DNA of 64,000 nt from an uncultured Williamsia sp. (GTDB lineage: Bacteria > Actinomycetota > Actinomycetes > Mycobacteriales > Mycobacteriaceae). Positions 1 to 9,251 of the stretch are shown here, piece by piece; position 1 is the first letter of the stretch; every line of letters begins with the position of its first letter. The position numbers and the translations under genes were made by a program. The notes under the pieces were generated by a model, which was not told the DNA's origin, did no database searches, and worked only from the letters and a program-made list of their open reading frames with translations. Location of the stretch: assembly GCF_947494875.1 (NCBI RefSeq), contig NZ_CANLWM010000004.1, forward strand, positions 186,001-250,000, read 5' to 3'.

Positions 1-850
1 GGGTGGCGATGATGGGCGCCTCCGCCGTCGCACTGATCTCTTCGAGCAGGGCGGGCGTCAGCCGCGGCATGTCGGCGTCGGCCGGGATCAGGACGGTTCC
101 ACCCCGGTTCGACAGCAGCGTCAGCGCGCGGCCGTTGAAGATCGACCCGATGGTCGACTGCACGCGGCGGAGCTTGCGACGGGCAGCGATCTTGGTGTTC
201 ACCCGCGGGTCGAGCTCGTCGGGGTGCGGCGCGATCGCCATCGACACGACCTGGTAGTTCTGCGCCACCGGCAGGCCGGTCTGCCGCGCGACCGCGGACG
301 CGGTGTGACCGGCGAGCAGCGCCGACATCAGCGTCTGCGTGGCGGAGTGGTGCTGCCCGGCGACGAGGTGGTGCTCCTCGACGTACGCCGTCGAGACTGC
401 CACGGTGAAGCTGTCCAGCAGACCCATGACCAGTCGGAACGCCGGGATCAGCTCGGAGAAGTCGTCCTGGGAGGCCTGTGCGGCGATGAGGTCGAAGCCG
501 ACCTTGATGCCCTCGTGGTAGGTGTGGATGATCGTGTCGAGCGGGACGCCCTCGCGGGCCCACTGCGCCGCCGACTCCCGCAGATAGGCGAGCTGTGCCT
601 CGTCGGGCAGTGTCCCCTGGTCGAGCACCTCGACGGCCATGCGCAGGCAGGTCTGCGTGACCGCGGTGACGTCGCCGTGCAACTGCTCGCCCGGCAGTGT
701 GTGGCAGGGCGCGACGTTGTCGGCGAAGTGCCCGACCATCTGCGCTGCGAGCTTGTTGATGTCCGCGAGGGATCGGGATGCGGGTCGGCCCGCGACCGTG
801 ATGGTCAGACCCGTGTTGCGCGAATCCTCGGCGCCGCTGTTCGACGTCAT
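1..850 (-). CDS. PucR/CdaR-family transcriptional regulator (3' end beyond window)
   Basis: The reading frame is open from an ATG at 850 down to base 1 and runs off the left edge, so the C-terminal DNA-binding part is not seen. The visible roughly 283 residues begin MTSNSGAED and contain an all-helical RsbRD-like sensor region (motifs such as WAREGVPLDTIIHTYHEG) followed by a CdaR-type middle domain. In this family a helix-turn-helix sits at the C-terminus, outside this window. The regulator at 50076-51308 has the same layout. The gene lies downstream of and in the same direction as the Mrp operon, with 148 bases between. A weak inverted repeat CACAGC...GCTGTG (890-914) lies just upstream of the start and could be an autoregulatory site, but this is inference. 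Confidence 0.8.
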   Translation of the reverse strand, partial: MTSNSGAEDSRNTGLTITVAGRPASRSLADINKLAAQMVGHFADNVAPCHTLPGEQLHGDVTAVTQTCLRMAVEVLDQGTLPDEAQLAYLRESAAQWAREGVPLDTIIHTYHEGIKVGFDLIAAQASQDDFSELIPAFRLVMGLLDSFTVAVSTAYVEEHHLVAGQHHSATQTLMSALLAGHTASAVARQTGLPVAQNYQVVSMAIAPHPDELDPRVNTKIAARRKLRRVQSTIGSIFNGRALTLLSNRGGTVLIPADADMPRLTPALLEEISATAEAPIIAT

Positions 851-998
851 GTGATGACCCTCCCCGGTCGTTCGCCGTCGCTCATCCCCCACAGCGTGTT
901 GCGACGGTGCTGTGACGTGAACCATATCCGATGCGAACGACAGGGCAAAGCGACCATTCGCACACAAAACAGTCGACGTCGGCTGGACACCAGGCGCC

Positions 999-1322
999 TC
1001 AGGTGTCAGAGCCGCGCGGGGACGGCTCGTCGAAGTCGGCGATCCGCTGCTCCTGGTAGGCGAGCCGGCCGATGCGATGGGCGACCACCGGGGCCGTGAT
1101 CAGTGCGAACAGCCCGGACAGCACCAGCATGCCGAAGTCGACGCTGCCCGACAGTCGGATCATCGCGGCGATCAGGACGAGGAGCAGGCCGAACGTCTGC
1201 GGTTTCGTCGTGGCGTGCATGCGGGTGAGGGTGTCGGGGAAGCGCAGGACGCCGATCGCCGCGGTCAGTGCCAGCAGCGAACCGAGCAGGACGAGCACGG
1301 CGACGACGATGTCGGTGATCAT
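999..1322 (-). CDS. mrpG: Mrp Na+/H+ antiporter subunit G
   Basis: This 107-residue membrane protein has about three transmembrane segments and the family motif around GVLRFPDTLTRMHATTK, which is diagnostic of MnhG/MrpG (PhaG). It is a small subunit of the hetero-oligomeric cation/proton antiporter in the cytoplasmic membrane. The ATG at 1322 overlaps the stop of mrpF by four bases (ATGA), which fixes the start and indicates translational coupling. It is the last gene of the operon. The tail after the last helix is short, acidic and probably cytoplasmic. Confidence 0.95.
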   Translation of the reverse strand: MITDIVVAVLVLLGSLLALTAAIGVLRFPDTLTRMHATTKPQTFGLLLVLIAAMIRLSGSVDFGMLVLSGLFALITAPVVAHRIGRLAYQEQRIADFDEPSPRGSDT

Positions 1323-1762
1323 GGGCGTCCCCTGTCGGTCTCGGTGTTCCTGTTCTTCTTCTCCGGGTCCCCGTCCGCCTCGTCCAGGGCGCTGTCGGCG
1401 TGGCCGGCGGCGGTGATGTCGACGTCGACGTCCGTCCCCGCGACCGTGTCGGGCCCCAGGCTGGAGGCGTACGAGGTCTCCTCGCGCGGCGGCAGGACGC
1501 GCACGACGTTGTCGCGTACGCGGAAGCGGGCGATGGCCGCCGACCCGACGAAGCTCAGCAGGGCCAGCGCAACGACGCCGGGCACGACGGTCGAGTCGAG
1601 GCTGTAGGCCGCCCACCCGGCGAGGCTGCACATCGACAGGGCGATGAGCGTGTCGAGCGCGACGAGGCGATCGAGGGTGTTGGGTCCGGCGAGGACGCGC
1701 ACCATCGTGATCGCCGCGGCGGCGAGCAACATCGCCGCGGCCGCGATCCAGACGACCATCAT
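1319..1762 (-). CDS. mrpF: Mrp Na+/H+ antiporter subunit F
   Basis: The first 90 residues carry three hydrophobic segments and the MnhF motif GPNTLDRLVALD, typical of the roughly 90-residue MrpF subunit. Here the protein is 147 residues because of a charged, disordered-looking C-terminal tail rich in Asp and Glu, similar in character to the tail on MrpC in the same operon. The start overlaps the mrpE stop (ATGATG at 1762-1757; the first ATG gives a 4-bp overlap). It functions in the membrane antiporter complex with the other Mrp subunits. The tail is the only unusual part and its role is unknown. Confidence 0.93.
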   Translation of the reverse strand: MMVVWIAAAAMLLAAAAITMVRVLAGPNTLDRLVALDTLIALSMCSLAGWAAYSLDSTVVPGVVALALLSFVGSAAIARFRVRDNVVRVLPPREETSYASSLGPDTVAGTDVDVDITAAGHADSALDEADGDPEKKNRNTETDRGRP

Positions 1763-2502
1763 CGGCGTGCACCTCCGGCGGGCGGCGTCGGCAACGGACG
1801 GTGGAACTCGTCGTCGATGCCGTGGTACGGGCTCGGGTGCCATTCGCTGTCGCGTTCGAAGGCGCGCACGAACAGTCTCTCCACCCGGGCCATCTGGGCA
1901 TGGAAGTCGCGGACCTTCTTCTCCGACGACACGTCGATCAGATGGACGTACAGCAGCCGTCGTCGGTGGTCGATCTCGACGACCATCGTGCCGGGCACCA
2001 GGTTGATGTAGTCGACGGCGAGGGTCAGGACGAGGTCGGACTTGATGGCCACCCGGGCGCGCAGCACCGCGCTGAGGGGCGGGCGTCCCGGCCGGATCGC
2101 CAGCCACGCCACCTCGGCGCTCGAGGCGAAGAAGTCGCGGACGAGCAGCACCACCAGCAGCAGCACGGTGCCCGGGTGGATACGACCCTCGACGGGGACA
2201 CGGGGCAGGGGCAGCAGGGTGAGGATCACGATCGCGACCGCGATGCCGCCGAGGATGTTCGCCCAGGAGATGGTTCCCCACAACAGCACCCACACGAACG
2301 TGAGCCAGGCGATGGTCCACAGGCGGACGGCGACCTCGCGACCGTCGGAGCCGAACCAGGAGAGCACGTGCACGCGATTCTTCACCCACACCGCCCCGCG
2401 GGTGAGGTGCCAGGCGACGAACATGAAGCTCACCCGCCACAGGTGGTGCAGCGAGCCGCGGACACGACCCTTGGTCGGTGTGGGGCCCATCGGTCGTGTC
2501 AT
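1759..2502 (-). CDS. mrpE: Mrp Na+/H+ antiporter subunit E
   Basis: This 247-residue protein matches MnhE/MrpE: hydrophobic segments near residues 60-110 (WTIAWLTFVWVLLWG) followed by the conserved cytoplasmic part containing VDYINLVPGTMVVEID. MrpE is usually about 160 residues; the extra length is an N-terminal extension of about 50 residues and a C-terminal tail. It has a four-base overlap at both ends, with mrpD upstream and mrpF downstream. It is a structural subunit of the antiporter rather than a proton-translocating one. Confidence 0.93.
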   Translation of the reverse strand: MTRPMGPTPTKGRVRGSLHHLWRVSFMFVAWHLTRGAVWVKNRVHVLSWFGSDGREVAVRLWTIAWLTFVWVLLWGTISWANILGGIAVAIVILTLLPLPRVPVEGRIHPGTVLLLVVLLVRDFFASSAEVAWLAIRPGRPPLSAVLRARVAIKSDLVLTLAVDYINLVPGTMVVEIDHRRRLLYVHLIDVSSEKKVRDFHAQMARVERLFVRAFERDSEWHPSPYHGIDDEFHRPLPTPPAGGARR

Positions 2503-4106
2503 CGAGGACCGCCCAACACCGCGCCGATGTAGACGCCGCGGTCGCCGAGATCGCCCGCGGCGCTGGAGGCGAAGTCGAAGATCGGTCCCGCCCAGATGGT
2601 CAGGGCGACACCGGCGACGACCATCATCATCGTCGGGACGACCATGCCGATGGGCATGCGGCCGACGTCGACACGCTCGCCGAACGCGATGTCACCCTCC
2701 TCGTCGACCAGGGCCGACGGCCCGGTGTCCGCCATGTCACCGTCGGGCGCGTCGGCTCGGGGCCGCCAGAACGCCTTGGTCCACACGCGGGCCATGACGT
2801 AGAGCGTCAGGAGGCTGGTGACGACGGATCCGGCGATGAGGATCCAGGCGAGCACGCTGCCGTCCTGGGTACCGGCCTCGATGAGCGCGACCTTCCCGAT
2901 GAACCCGGAGAACGGCGGGATGCCACCGAGGTTGAGCGCGGGGATCAGGAACAGGCCGGCGAGCAGGGGACTCGCGGCGAGCCCACCGAGGCGACGCAGC
3001 GACGCCGACCCGGCCTGGCGTTCGATGAGACCGACGACGAGGAACAGGGTCGTCTGCACGAGGATGTGATGCGCCACGTAGTAGATCGCGCCGGACAGCC
3101 CGAAGCGGGACGACAGGGCGACGCCGAAGATCATGTAGCCGATGTGGCTGACCAGGGTGAACGACAGCAGTCGTTTGATGTCGGCCTGGGCGATGGCGCC
3201 GAGGATGCCGACGAGCATGGTCAGCAGCCCGGCGACCAGCAGCACCGTGTCCATCGACCCCCCGGGGAACAGCAGCGTGTGCGCCCGGATGATCGCGTAC
3301 ACACCCACCTTCGTGAGCAACCCGGCGAACACCGCGGTCACCGGGGCCGGCGCGGTGGGGTACGAGTCGGGCAGCCACGTCGACAGCGGGAACACCGCCG
3401 CCTTGATCCCGAACGCCACCAGCAGCACCGCGAACAGCGCCGTGCGGGTGCCGTCGGGGACGTCCTGCAGTCGCACCGCCATCTCGGCGAGGTTGAGGGT
3501 GCCGGTGGCGGCGTACGCGAAACCGATGCCCGCCAAGAAGATCAGCGACGACACCATCGACACCATCACGTAGGACACGCCGGCGCGGACACGGTCGGCG
3601 CTGGCGCCGAGGGTCAGCAGGACGAAACTCGCGGCCAGCAGCACCTCGAACGAGACGAACAGGTTGAACAGGTCGCCGGCGAGGAAGGCGTTGCAGACGC
3701 CCGCGGTCAGCGCGAGGTAGGTCGGCAGGAAGATCGACACCGGTTGTTCGGTGGTGCCGTCCCGGATGCCCTGGCCGACGGCGTAGAGCACCACGCACAG
3801 CAGGACGATCGTCGACACCACCAGCATCAGCGCCGACAGTTGGTCCACGACGAGGGTGATGCCCAGCGGACCGTTGTCGGTGCCGCGCCCATCCCACCCG
3901 CCCACGTGCAGTGCGTAGGTCCCGTGGCGGTCGGTCAGGTAGAGCAGCAGGCACGACGCGACGAACGCGCCGGCGATCGCGACGATCGTGACGGCACGCT
4001 GCACCTTCGGACTGCGACCCATGACGAGCGTCAGGGCCGCGCCGATCAGCGGCAGCAGCGTCGGCAACACGACGAGGGTCGCGAACCACGACCGGTCGAC
4101 GGTCAT
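2499..4106 (-). CDS. mrpD: Mrp Na+/H+ antiporter subunit D (NADH-quinone oxidoreductase ND2/ND4-like)
   Basis: This 535-residue protein has about 14 transmembrane segments and belongs to the proton_antipo_M family shared with complex I subunits. Typical motifs include LTAGVCNAFLAGDLFNLFVSFEVLL and the KAAVFPLSTWLPDSYPTAPAPVTAVFAG-type region with membrane lysines used for proton transfer. Together with MrpA it is expected to form the ion-translocating core. It overlaps mrpC and mrpE by four bases each. Confidence 0.95.
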   Translation of the reverse strand: MTVDRSWFATLVVLPTLLPLIGAALTLVMGRSPKVQRAVTIVAIAGAFVASCLLLYLTDRHGTYALHVGGWDGRGTDNGPLGITLVVDQLSALMLVVSTIVLLCVVLYAVGQGIRDGTTEQPVSIFLPTYLALTAGVCNAFLAGDLFNLFVSFEVLLAASFVLLTLGASADRVRAGVSYVMVSMVSSLIFLAGIGFAYAATGTLNLAEMAVRLQDVPDGTRTALFAVLLVAFGIKAAVFPLSTWLPDSYPTAPAPVTAVFAGLLTKVGVYAIIRAHTLLFPGGSMDTVLLVAGLLTMLVGILGAIAQADIKRLLSFTLVSHIGYMIFGVALSSRFGLSGAIYYVAHHILVQTTLFLVVGLIERQAGSASLRRLGGLAASPLLAGLFLIPALNLGGIPPFSGFIGKVALIEAGTQDGSVLAWILIAGSVVTSLLTLYVMARVWTKAFWRPRADAPDGDMADTGPSALVDEEGDIAFGERVDVGRMPIGMVVPTMMMVVAGVALTIWAGPIFDFASSAAGDLGDRGVYIGAVLGGPR

Positions 4107-4702
4107 CGCTTGCGCTCCTCGTCGAGCAGCGACTCGTCGTCGATGAGGTCGTCGGTGTCGGAGTCGTCGTCCGACGGCATGAGGTCGGCCTCGATGCGGC
4201 TGCGCTTGCGCTCGCGGACCTCGTCCGCCGACAACGGGTTCCCGTCGTCGTCGAACATGTCACCGGCCGTGGTGTCGACGCCGGTGAGGGGGTCGTCGCT
4301 ACGGTCGCGGTCGGGTGCGCTCGACAGCGACTGCGCCGAGACCTTGCGGTCCTCGGGGTCGTCGGGAACGTCGTCGTCGGTGTTGATCGTGAACGATCGA
4401 TAGGCCAGTGCCAGGACGAAGGCCGCGACGCCCATCGTGATGACGATGGCCGTGAGGACCATGCCCTGGGCGAGCGGGTCGGCGTCGGCGGGTCGGTTGT
4501 CCGACGTACGCCCGTAGATCGGCGGGTTCCCCATGCTGCCGGCCGTCACGATGATCAGCAGGTTCACGGCGTTGCCGACGAGCAAGAGCCCGAGCAGCAT
4601 CCGGATGAGGCTGCGCTCCAACAACATGTACACGCCGCAGGCGGCGACGAGGCCGACGACGATCAGCAGACCGAGGTTCACGGGATCCGGGTCGATGGTC
4701 AT
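4103..4702 (-). CDS. mrpC: Mrp Na+/H+ antiporter subunit C with long acidic tail
   Basis: The N-terminal 110 residues are a NuoK-like three-helix membrane protein (GVYMLLERSLIRMLLGLLLVGNAVNLL), matching MnhC/MrpC, which is normally 110-150 residues. This one is 199 residues: about 80 extra residues at the C-terminus are strongly acidic (repeated DD, DSDTDD, EE) and end in a short basic stretch. The tail should lie in the cytoplasm and might bind cations or neighbouring subunits, but no function can be read from it. The gene overlaps mrpA and mrpD by four bases. Confidence 0.94.
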   Translation of the reverse strand: MTIDPDPVNLGLLIVVGLVAACGVYMLLERSLIRMLLGLLLVGNAVNLLIIVTAGSMGNPPIYGRTSDNRPADADPLAQGMVLTAIVITMGVAAFVLALAYRSFTINTDDDVPDDPEDRKVSAQSLSSAPDRDRSDDPLTGVDTTAGDMFDDDGNPLSADEVRERKRSRIEADLMPSDDDSDTDDLIDDESLLDEERKR

Positions 4703-7659
4703 GCGTTCGTCACCACCTCGGCGGTCTGGCCGGCCCGCGCGGTGGTGGCGGTCTCCTCGATGTCGAGGCGGGCGCCGAGGCTGCGTAGCACGTCGAGCAC
4801 GAGGCCGACCACGATCAGGTAGACCCCGAGGTCGAACACGAGCGCGGTGACGAACTTGATGTCGCCGAGCACCGGGAGGTGGATCTCCAGCGTCGCCGAG
4901 GACAGCGCGGGCGCACCCAGGAGCACCGACATGATCGCGGTACCCGCCGCCAGCGCCAGGCCCACACCGAGGATGCGGCCGGCGTCGAACGGGATGGTCT
5001 CACCCAGCTCGTACCGTCCGCCGGCGAGATACCGCAGCACCAGGGCCATGCCCATCGTCAGGCCGCCGGCGAAGCCGCCGCCGGGGGAGTTGTGGCCGGC
5101 GAAGAAGAAGTAGATCGAGAGCACCACCATCGTCGGGAAGATGAGGCGTGTGGTCGCCTCGAGGACCATCGAGCGGTGGCGCGGGTCGCGCAGCTCACTG
5201 CCGCGCAGCCACGTCGTGCGCGCCAACGGCATCGGCGGCTCCGGGGTCGGCGCGGGGCTGTCGCCGGAGACGGCGTCCGGGTCGGCGCCCTGGTGACGGG
5301 CGGCGTCGGCGACGCGGGGTGCGGCGCCGAACCGCCTGTGCCGGAACACCATCGACGCCACGCCGGTCGCGGCCACCAGCAGCACCGACACCTCGCCGAG
5401 CGTGTCCCACGCCCGGATGTCCACGAGGAGGACGTTCACGGCGTTGGCGCCGTCGCCGTACTCGTAGGCCGCGCGCGGGAGGTCGGCGGCCACACCCTGG
5501 GTGGTGCGGGCCGCCGCTGCGAACAGACCCATCACCACCAGCAACGCGCCGAACGACAGGGCGATCAGCGCGCGCAGCGGCCGGAACCCGGTGAGATGAC
5601 GCTTCTCGGTCTCGGCCGGCAGCTTGCGCAGGACCAGCACGAAGATGACCAGGCTCAGGGTCTCGACGAGGAACTGGGTGAGGGCGAGATCGGGTGCGCC
5701 GTAGAACGCGAAGATCATGCCGCAGCCGTAACCGGTGACGCCGACGATCAGGGTCGCGGCGAGGCGGTTGCGCAGGATGGTCGCGGCGACGGCGGCCGCG
5801 ACCATGATGAGGCCGACGACGATCTGGATCGGCGAGTCGAACCCGGCCACCGCCAGACGGTTCCGGTTGCCGAGGAACAGGGCGACGAGCGGTGTGACGA
5901 CGAGGGTGACCATCACGACGCCCTGCGTCACCGGCAGGGACCCGGTCTGGGTCACGCGTGTCAGCGCGAGCGAGGCGACGTCGGCGCCCCGCAGCACGGC
6001 GTCGTAGATGCGGTCGGCATTGCCGAGCGGTGGGGTGGTGAACCCGAGGCGGCGACGACGAGCCCGCAGGATCACGAACGTGGCGACACCGCCGACGACG
6101 ACCACGGCGGTGAGGCCCAACGCCGGCGTGAAACCGTGCCAGATCGCGAGGTGCTCGATCTCGTGTCCGTTCGCGGGCAGGGTCGTCGCGTAGCGCTCGA
6201 GGACGTCGCCGAGCGGCGAGGCGAGGAACCCGGCGACGACACCCGCGACGGCGAGAACGCCTGCGGGGACGAGGAACAACGGCGACGGTCGGTGCATCCT
6301 CGCGACGGCCGCGCTCGGGGTCGTCTGCACCTTGCGGCCGAAGCCGCCCCACAGGAATCGCACGGTGTAGGCCATCGTGAGGACCGACCCGAGGACGACG
6401 ACCGCAGTGAGGACGCCGCCCTCCCAGCCGCCGACACCGCGGTACTCGAGCAGGGAGGCGAGTGCGGCCTCCTTGCCGACGAAGCCCATGGTGATCGGGA
6501 GGCCCGCCATGCTCGCCGCAGCGAGCGTGGCGATGACGGCGAGTGCCCGTGCCGCCGAACCCAGCCGGGCCAGCTTGCGCACGTCGCGGGTGCCGGTCTG
6601 GTGGTCGATGATGCCGACGACCATGAACAGCGACGCCTTGAACAGAGCGTGTGCCACCAGCATCGCGACACCGGCGAGCGCGACGTTCGCGTCGCCGACG
6701 CCCACCAGGATCATGAGGAACCCGAGTTGCGAGACGGTGCCGAAGGCGAGGATCAGCTTCAGGTCGAACTCACGCAGCGAGCGCCAGCCGCCGAGGATCA
6801 TCGTGAGGCCGCCGAGGCCGACGCACAGGATCTGCCACGCGAGCAGGTCCGAGTAGCCGGGTGCGAGGCGGGCGATGAGGAAGATGCCCGCCTTCACCAT
6901 CGCGGCGGCGTGCAGGTACGAGCTGACCGGGGTGGGCGCCGCCATCGCGCCGGGCAGCCAGAAGTGGAACGGCACGATCGCCGACTTGCTCAGTGCACCC
7001 ACCACGATCAGCACGATCGCGACGGTCACCGCCGTGCCCGACGGCGGCGACGCGACGACGTCGGACAGGAGATAGCTGCCGGCGCGCTCACCGAGCACGA
7101 TGATCCCGGCGAGCATCGCCAGGCCGCCGGCCGTGGTCACCAGCAACGCCTGGGTGGCGGCGCGTCGCGAGGTCGCGCGCTGGGCGTAGAAGCCGACCAG
7201 CAGGAACGACAGGACGGTGGTCGCCTCCCAGAAGATGTAGAGGACGATCATGTTGTCGCTGACGACGAGTCCGAACATGGCCGCCGCGAACGCGACCATC
7301 TCGCCGCCGAACCCGGCGACGCGGCGCGTCACCCGCCGCGGGGCGGATGCATCGCCGCTGTCGAAGTACTCGGCGCAGTAGCAGAGGACGAGAGCGCCGA
7401 CGCCGAGCACCAAGACCGACATCACAGCGCCGAGGGTGTCCATCCGCAGGTCGATGTCCATGCGCAGTGCGGGCACCCACGAGATGCGCTCGGTCCACGG
7501 GTCGTCGGCGGTGGGCCACCGCATGACGACGACGACGGTCGCCAGGGCGGGAGCGAGAGCGAGGACGTAGAAACCGCGCCGCCCGAGCCAGATGAGGATC
7601 GCGGGGGCCAGCCCTGCCGTGACGGCGAGGGCGAGCAGGATCGCGATCACGGGGGGCAC
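4699..7659 (-). CDS. mrpA: Mrp Na+/H+ antiporter subunit A fused to subunit B
   Basis: This 986-residue membrane protein starts at GTG 7659 (a second GTG at 7650 is possible). Residues about 100-420 are the NuoL-like proton channel domain (for example KSAIVPFHFWLPGAMAAPTPVSSYLHAA). About 590-720 correspond to the MrpA C-terminal DUF4040/MnhB-related helices. Residues about 823-986 are a complete MnhB domain (FFFAGHNSPGGGFAGG). Separate A and B genes therefore occur as one polypeptide, as is usual in actinobacteria, and no independent mrpB exists here. It is the first gene of the operon mrpA-C-D-E-F-G, all joined by four-base overlaps. The complex exchanges Na+ for H+ across the cytoplasmic membrane and supports pH and sodium tolerance. 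Confidence 0.95.
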   Translation of the reverse strand: MPPVIAILLALAVTAGLAPAILIWLGRRGFYVLALAPALATVVVVMRWPTADDPWTERISWVPALRMDIDLRMDTLGAVMSVLVLGVGALVLCYCAEYFDSGDASAPRRVTRRVAGFGGEMVAFAAAMFGLVVSDNMIVLYIFWEATTVLSFLLVGFYAQRATSRRAATQALLVTTAGGLAMLAGIIVLGERAGSYLLSDVVASPPSGTAVTVAIVLIVVGALSKSAIVPFHFWLPGAMAAPTPVSSYLHAAAMVKAGIFLIARLAPGYSDLLAWQILCVGLGGLTMILGGWRSLREFDLKLILAFGTVSQLGFLMILVGVGDANVALAGVAMLVAHALFKASLFMVVGIIDHQTGTRDVRKLARLGSAARALAVIATLAAASMAGLPITMGFVGKEAALASLLEYRGVGGWEGGVLTAVVVLGSVLTMAYTVRFLWGGFGRKVQTTPSAAVARMHRPSPLFLVPAGVLAVAGVVAGFLASPLGDVLERYATTLPANGHEIEHLAIWHGFTPALGLTAVVVVGGVATFVILRARRRRLGFTTPPLGNADRIYDAVLRGADVASLALTRVTQTGSLPVTQGVVMVTLVVTPLVALFLGNRNRLAVAGFDSPIQIVVGLIMVAAAVAATILRNRLAATLIVGVTGYGCGMIFAFYGAPDLALTQFLVETLSLVIFVLVLRKLPAETEKRHLTGFRPLRALIALSFGALLVVMGLFAAAARTTQGVAADLPRAAYEYGDGANAVNVLLVDIRAWDTLGEVSVLLVAATGVASMVFRHRRFGAAPRVADAARHQGADPDAVSGDSPAPTPEPPMPLARTTWLRGSELRDPRHRSMVLEATTRLIFPTMVVLSIYFFFAGHNSPGGGFAGGLTMGMALVLRYLAGGRYELGETIPFDAGRILGVGLALAAGTAIMSVLLGAPALSSATLEIHLPVLGDIKFVTALVFDLGVYLIVVGLVLDVLRSLGARLDIEETATTARAGQTAEVVTNA

Positions 7660-7820
7660 CTCGTCTCGTCCGGCATGGGCGGGGTGTCACGGACCGCGCA
7701 GGCCGACGCCGCTGCTCATCCGCGGTGTCGACTCTACCGGGCGGGGTCGGCCACCGACGTGTCGGCCCGACGGCCCCGGGCCGCTGCCGGTAGGTTGCCT
7801 CACCGGAACGGAGGGACACC

Positions 7821-8285
7821 ATGCATGCCATCTCGACCGCCGCACCGCGGCGCGTCCTGCCGCGCACGACACTGCTGATCGCGGCCGTGGCCGTCGCGCT
7901 GTGCGGGCTGCTCGGCGCGTGCGGATCCGGGTCGGGTTCGCCGTCGGAGTCGACCGGGCCGTCGGCGCTGTCGCTGCCGTCGGACTTCCCGAAGTCCGAC
8001 GTCCCCGTCCTGGCCGGGCCACTTCTGTCCGCGGGCGGGACGGCGGACGAGGGCTGGAACCTCACCGTGCAGGGACCCGCGAACGCGACCACCGCACTCG
8101 ACGACGCCGTCGCGGATCTGACGAAGGCGGGCTACGCCGAACAGCAGCGGACCACCGACGGCGGCAACAAGGTGGTGGTGCTGACCGCGACGAAGTCGGG
8201 CACGCGCTACACCGTGGAGGTCGGAGCGGTCGCCGGTGCCGCCGGCGGCGGGAACTCCGTCTTCTACCAGGTCACCCGCGGATAG
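7821..8285 (+). CDS. putative lipoprotein, function unknown
   Basis: The 154-residue product has a type II signal peptide: basic start (residues 1-17), hydrophobic core to about 30 and a lipobox LLGAC, so Cys34 would be lipidated and the protein exported and anchored to the outer face of the membrane. The mature part starts with a Gly/Ser-rich linker and then a small domain of about 110 residues with no motif I recognise. A good ribosome site (GGAGGG, 6 bases before ATG) supports the start. It is divergent from mrpA and converges on pssA with a gap of 3 bases. Confidence 0.75.
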   Translation: MHAISTAAPRRVLPRTTLLIAAVAVALCGLLGACGSGSGSPSESTGPSALSLPSDFPKSDVPVLAGPLLSAGGTADEGWNLTVQGPANATTALDDAVADLTKAGYAEQQRTTDGGNKVVVLTATKSGTRYTVEVGAVAGAAGGGNSVFYQVTRG

Positions 8286-8288
8286 GAC

Positions 8289-9251
8289 TCAGGGCCGACC
8301 GGGCCGCCGCAGCCCGAGGCGGGCCTGCGATCGCAGGGGACGTACGCGGTCCCGGCTGCGAGCGGCGCGACGTTCGGCGCGCCGCTCGGCCGGGGCCTTG
8401 TCCCAGGTGTGCGGACGCTTCGCCGTCCACCGGCTCGCGCGCCACGCGAACGGGATGTGCGCGAGGTACCCCGCGATGAGCAGCAGCATGAGGACGTACG
8501 GGAACGTCACCAGCAGGGCCGCGCCGATCGCGACCACGATGAGGATGCCGACGAGCTTGTGCGGCGGCACCGAGACCGTCTTCACCGAGACGGTCGGGAT
8601 CCGGCTGACCGCGAGTCCCGCGCTGACCAGGACCCAGGCGCCCACGGCGGCGGTCGAGGTCCACCAGCCGTCGCCGAACTGCTGCTCGCACGCCACGGGC
8701 AGGAGCGCGATGATGGCCGCGGCGGGAGCGGGCACGCCGGTGAAGTAGTCCTTCGTGTACTCGGGTGCGGTGACGTCGTCGTCGAGGATGTTGAACCGGG
8801 CGAGGCGCAGGACGATCGCGCAGACGAAGACCAGCACGATGACCCACCCGGCGTCCTGACCACGGAGCAGCAGCAGGTAGACGGTGAGCGCGGGCACGAC
8901 GCCGAAGTTGATCGCGTCGGCCAACGAGTCCAGCTCGGCGCCGATGCGGGTGGTCGCGTCGAGCAGTCGCGCGATCCGGCCGTCGACGCCGTCGAGCAGG
9001 GCTGCCGCCGCGATCATCCCGACCGCGAGGTCGACGCGGCCGTCGAGCGCGAAGCGCGCCGCCGACAGCCCCGCGCAGATGGCCAGGACCGTGAGACCGG
9101 AGGGGATGAGCAGGCGGCCGGCGGTGAGGTCGGGGACGCGGCGATCGCGGTCGGTGCGCCCGGGCCGACGGATGCGCGACGACGGTGCGCCGGAGCGGCG
9201 CAGCGTGCGACGTGATGTCACCTCGGGGCGCGCGGCCCGGTGCGGGACCAC
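8289..9251 (-). CDS. pssA: CDP-diacylglycerol--serine O-phosphatidyltransferase
   Basis: This integral membrane enzyme transfers a phosphatidyl group from CDP-diacylglycerol to serine. The CDP-alcohol phosphatidyltransferase signature is intact: LLDGVDGRIAR, then GAELDSLAD, giving the D-G-x2-A-R-x8-G-x3-D-x3-D pattern. About six to eight hydrophobic segments span the 320 residues, and the C-terminus is very basic. It starts at GTG 9251, which shares one base with the psd stop (TAGTG). Psd acts on its product, so the two genes make phosphatidylserine and then phosphatidylethanolamine. The first 40 residues are Arg-rich and poorly conserved in kind, so a later start is possible. Confidence 0.93.
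   Translation of the reverse strand: MVPHRAARPEVTSRRTLRRSGAPSSRIRRPGRTDRDRRVPDLTAGRLLIPSGLTVLAICAGLSAARFALDGRVDLAVGMIAAAALLDGVDGRIARLLDATTRIGAELDSLADAINFGVVPALTVYLLLLRGQDAGWVIVLVFVCAIVLRLARFNILDDDVTAPEYTKDYFTGVPAPAAAIIALLPVACEQQFGDGWWTSTAAVGAWVLVSAGLAVSRIPTVSVKTVSVPPHKLVGILIVVAIGAALLVTFPYVLMLLLIAGYLAHIPFAWRASRWTAKRPHTWDKAPAERRAERRAARSRDRVRPLRSQARLGLRRPGRP

Noticed and set aside
2478..4403. 641-codon plus-strand frame over mrpD and mrpC
   Set aside because: Antisense shadow with no recognisable domain; mrpC and mrpD on the other strand are certain.
4879..7878. 999-codon open frame on the plus strand across mrpA
   Set aside because: It is antisense to mrpA, has the Arg/Glu/Asp/His/Gln-rich make-up of GC-rich shadow frames and no domain; the minus strand encodes a clear membrane protein.
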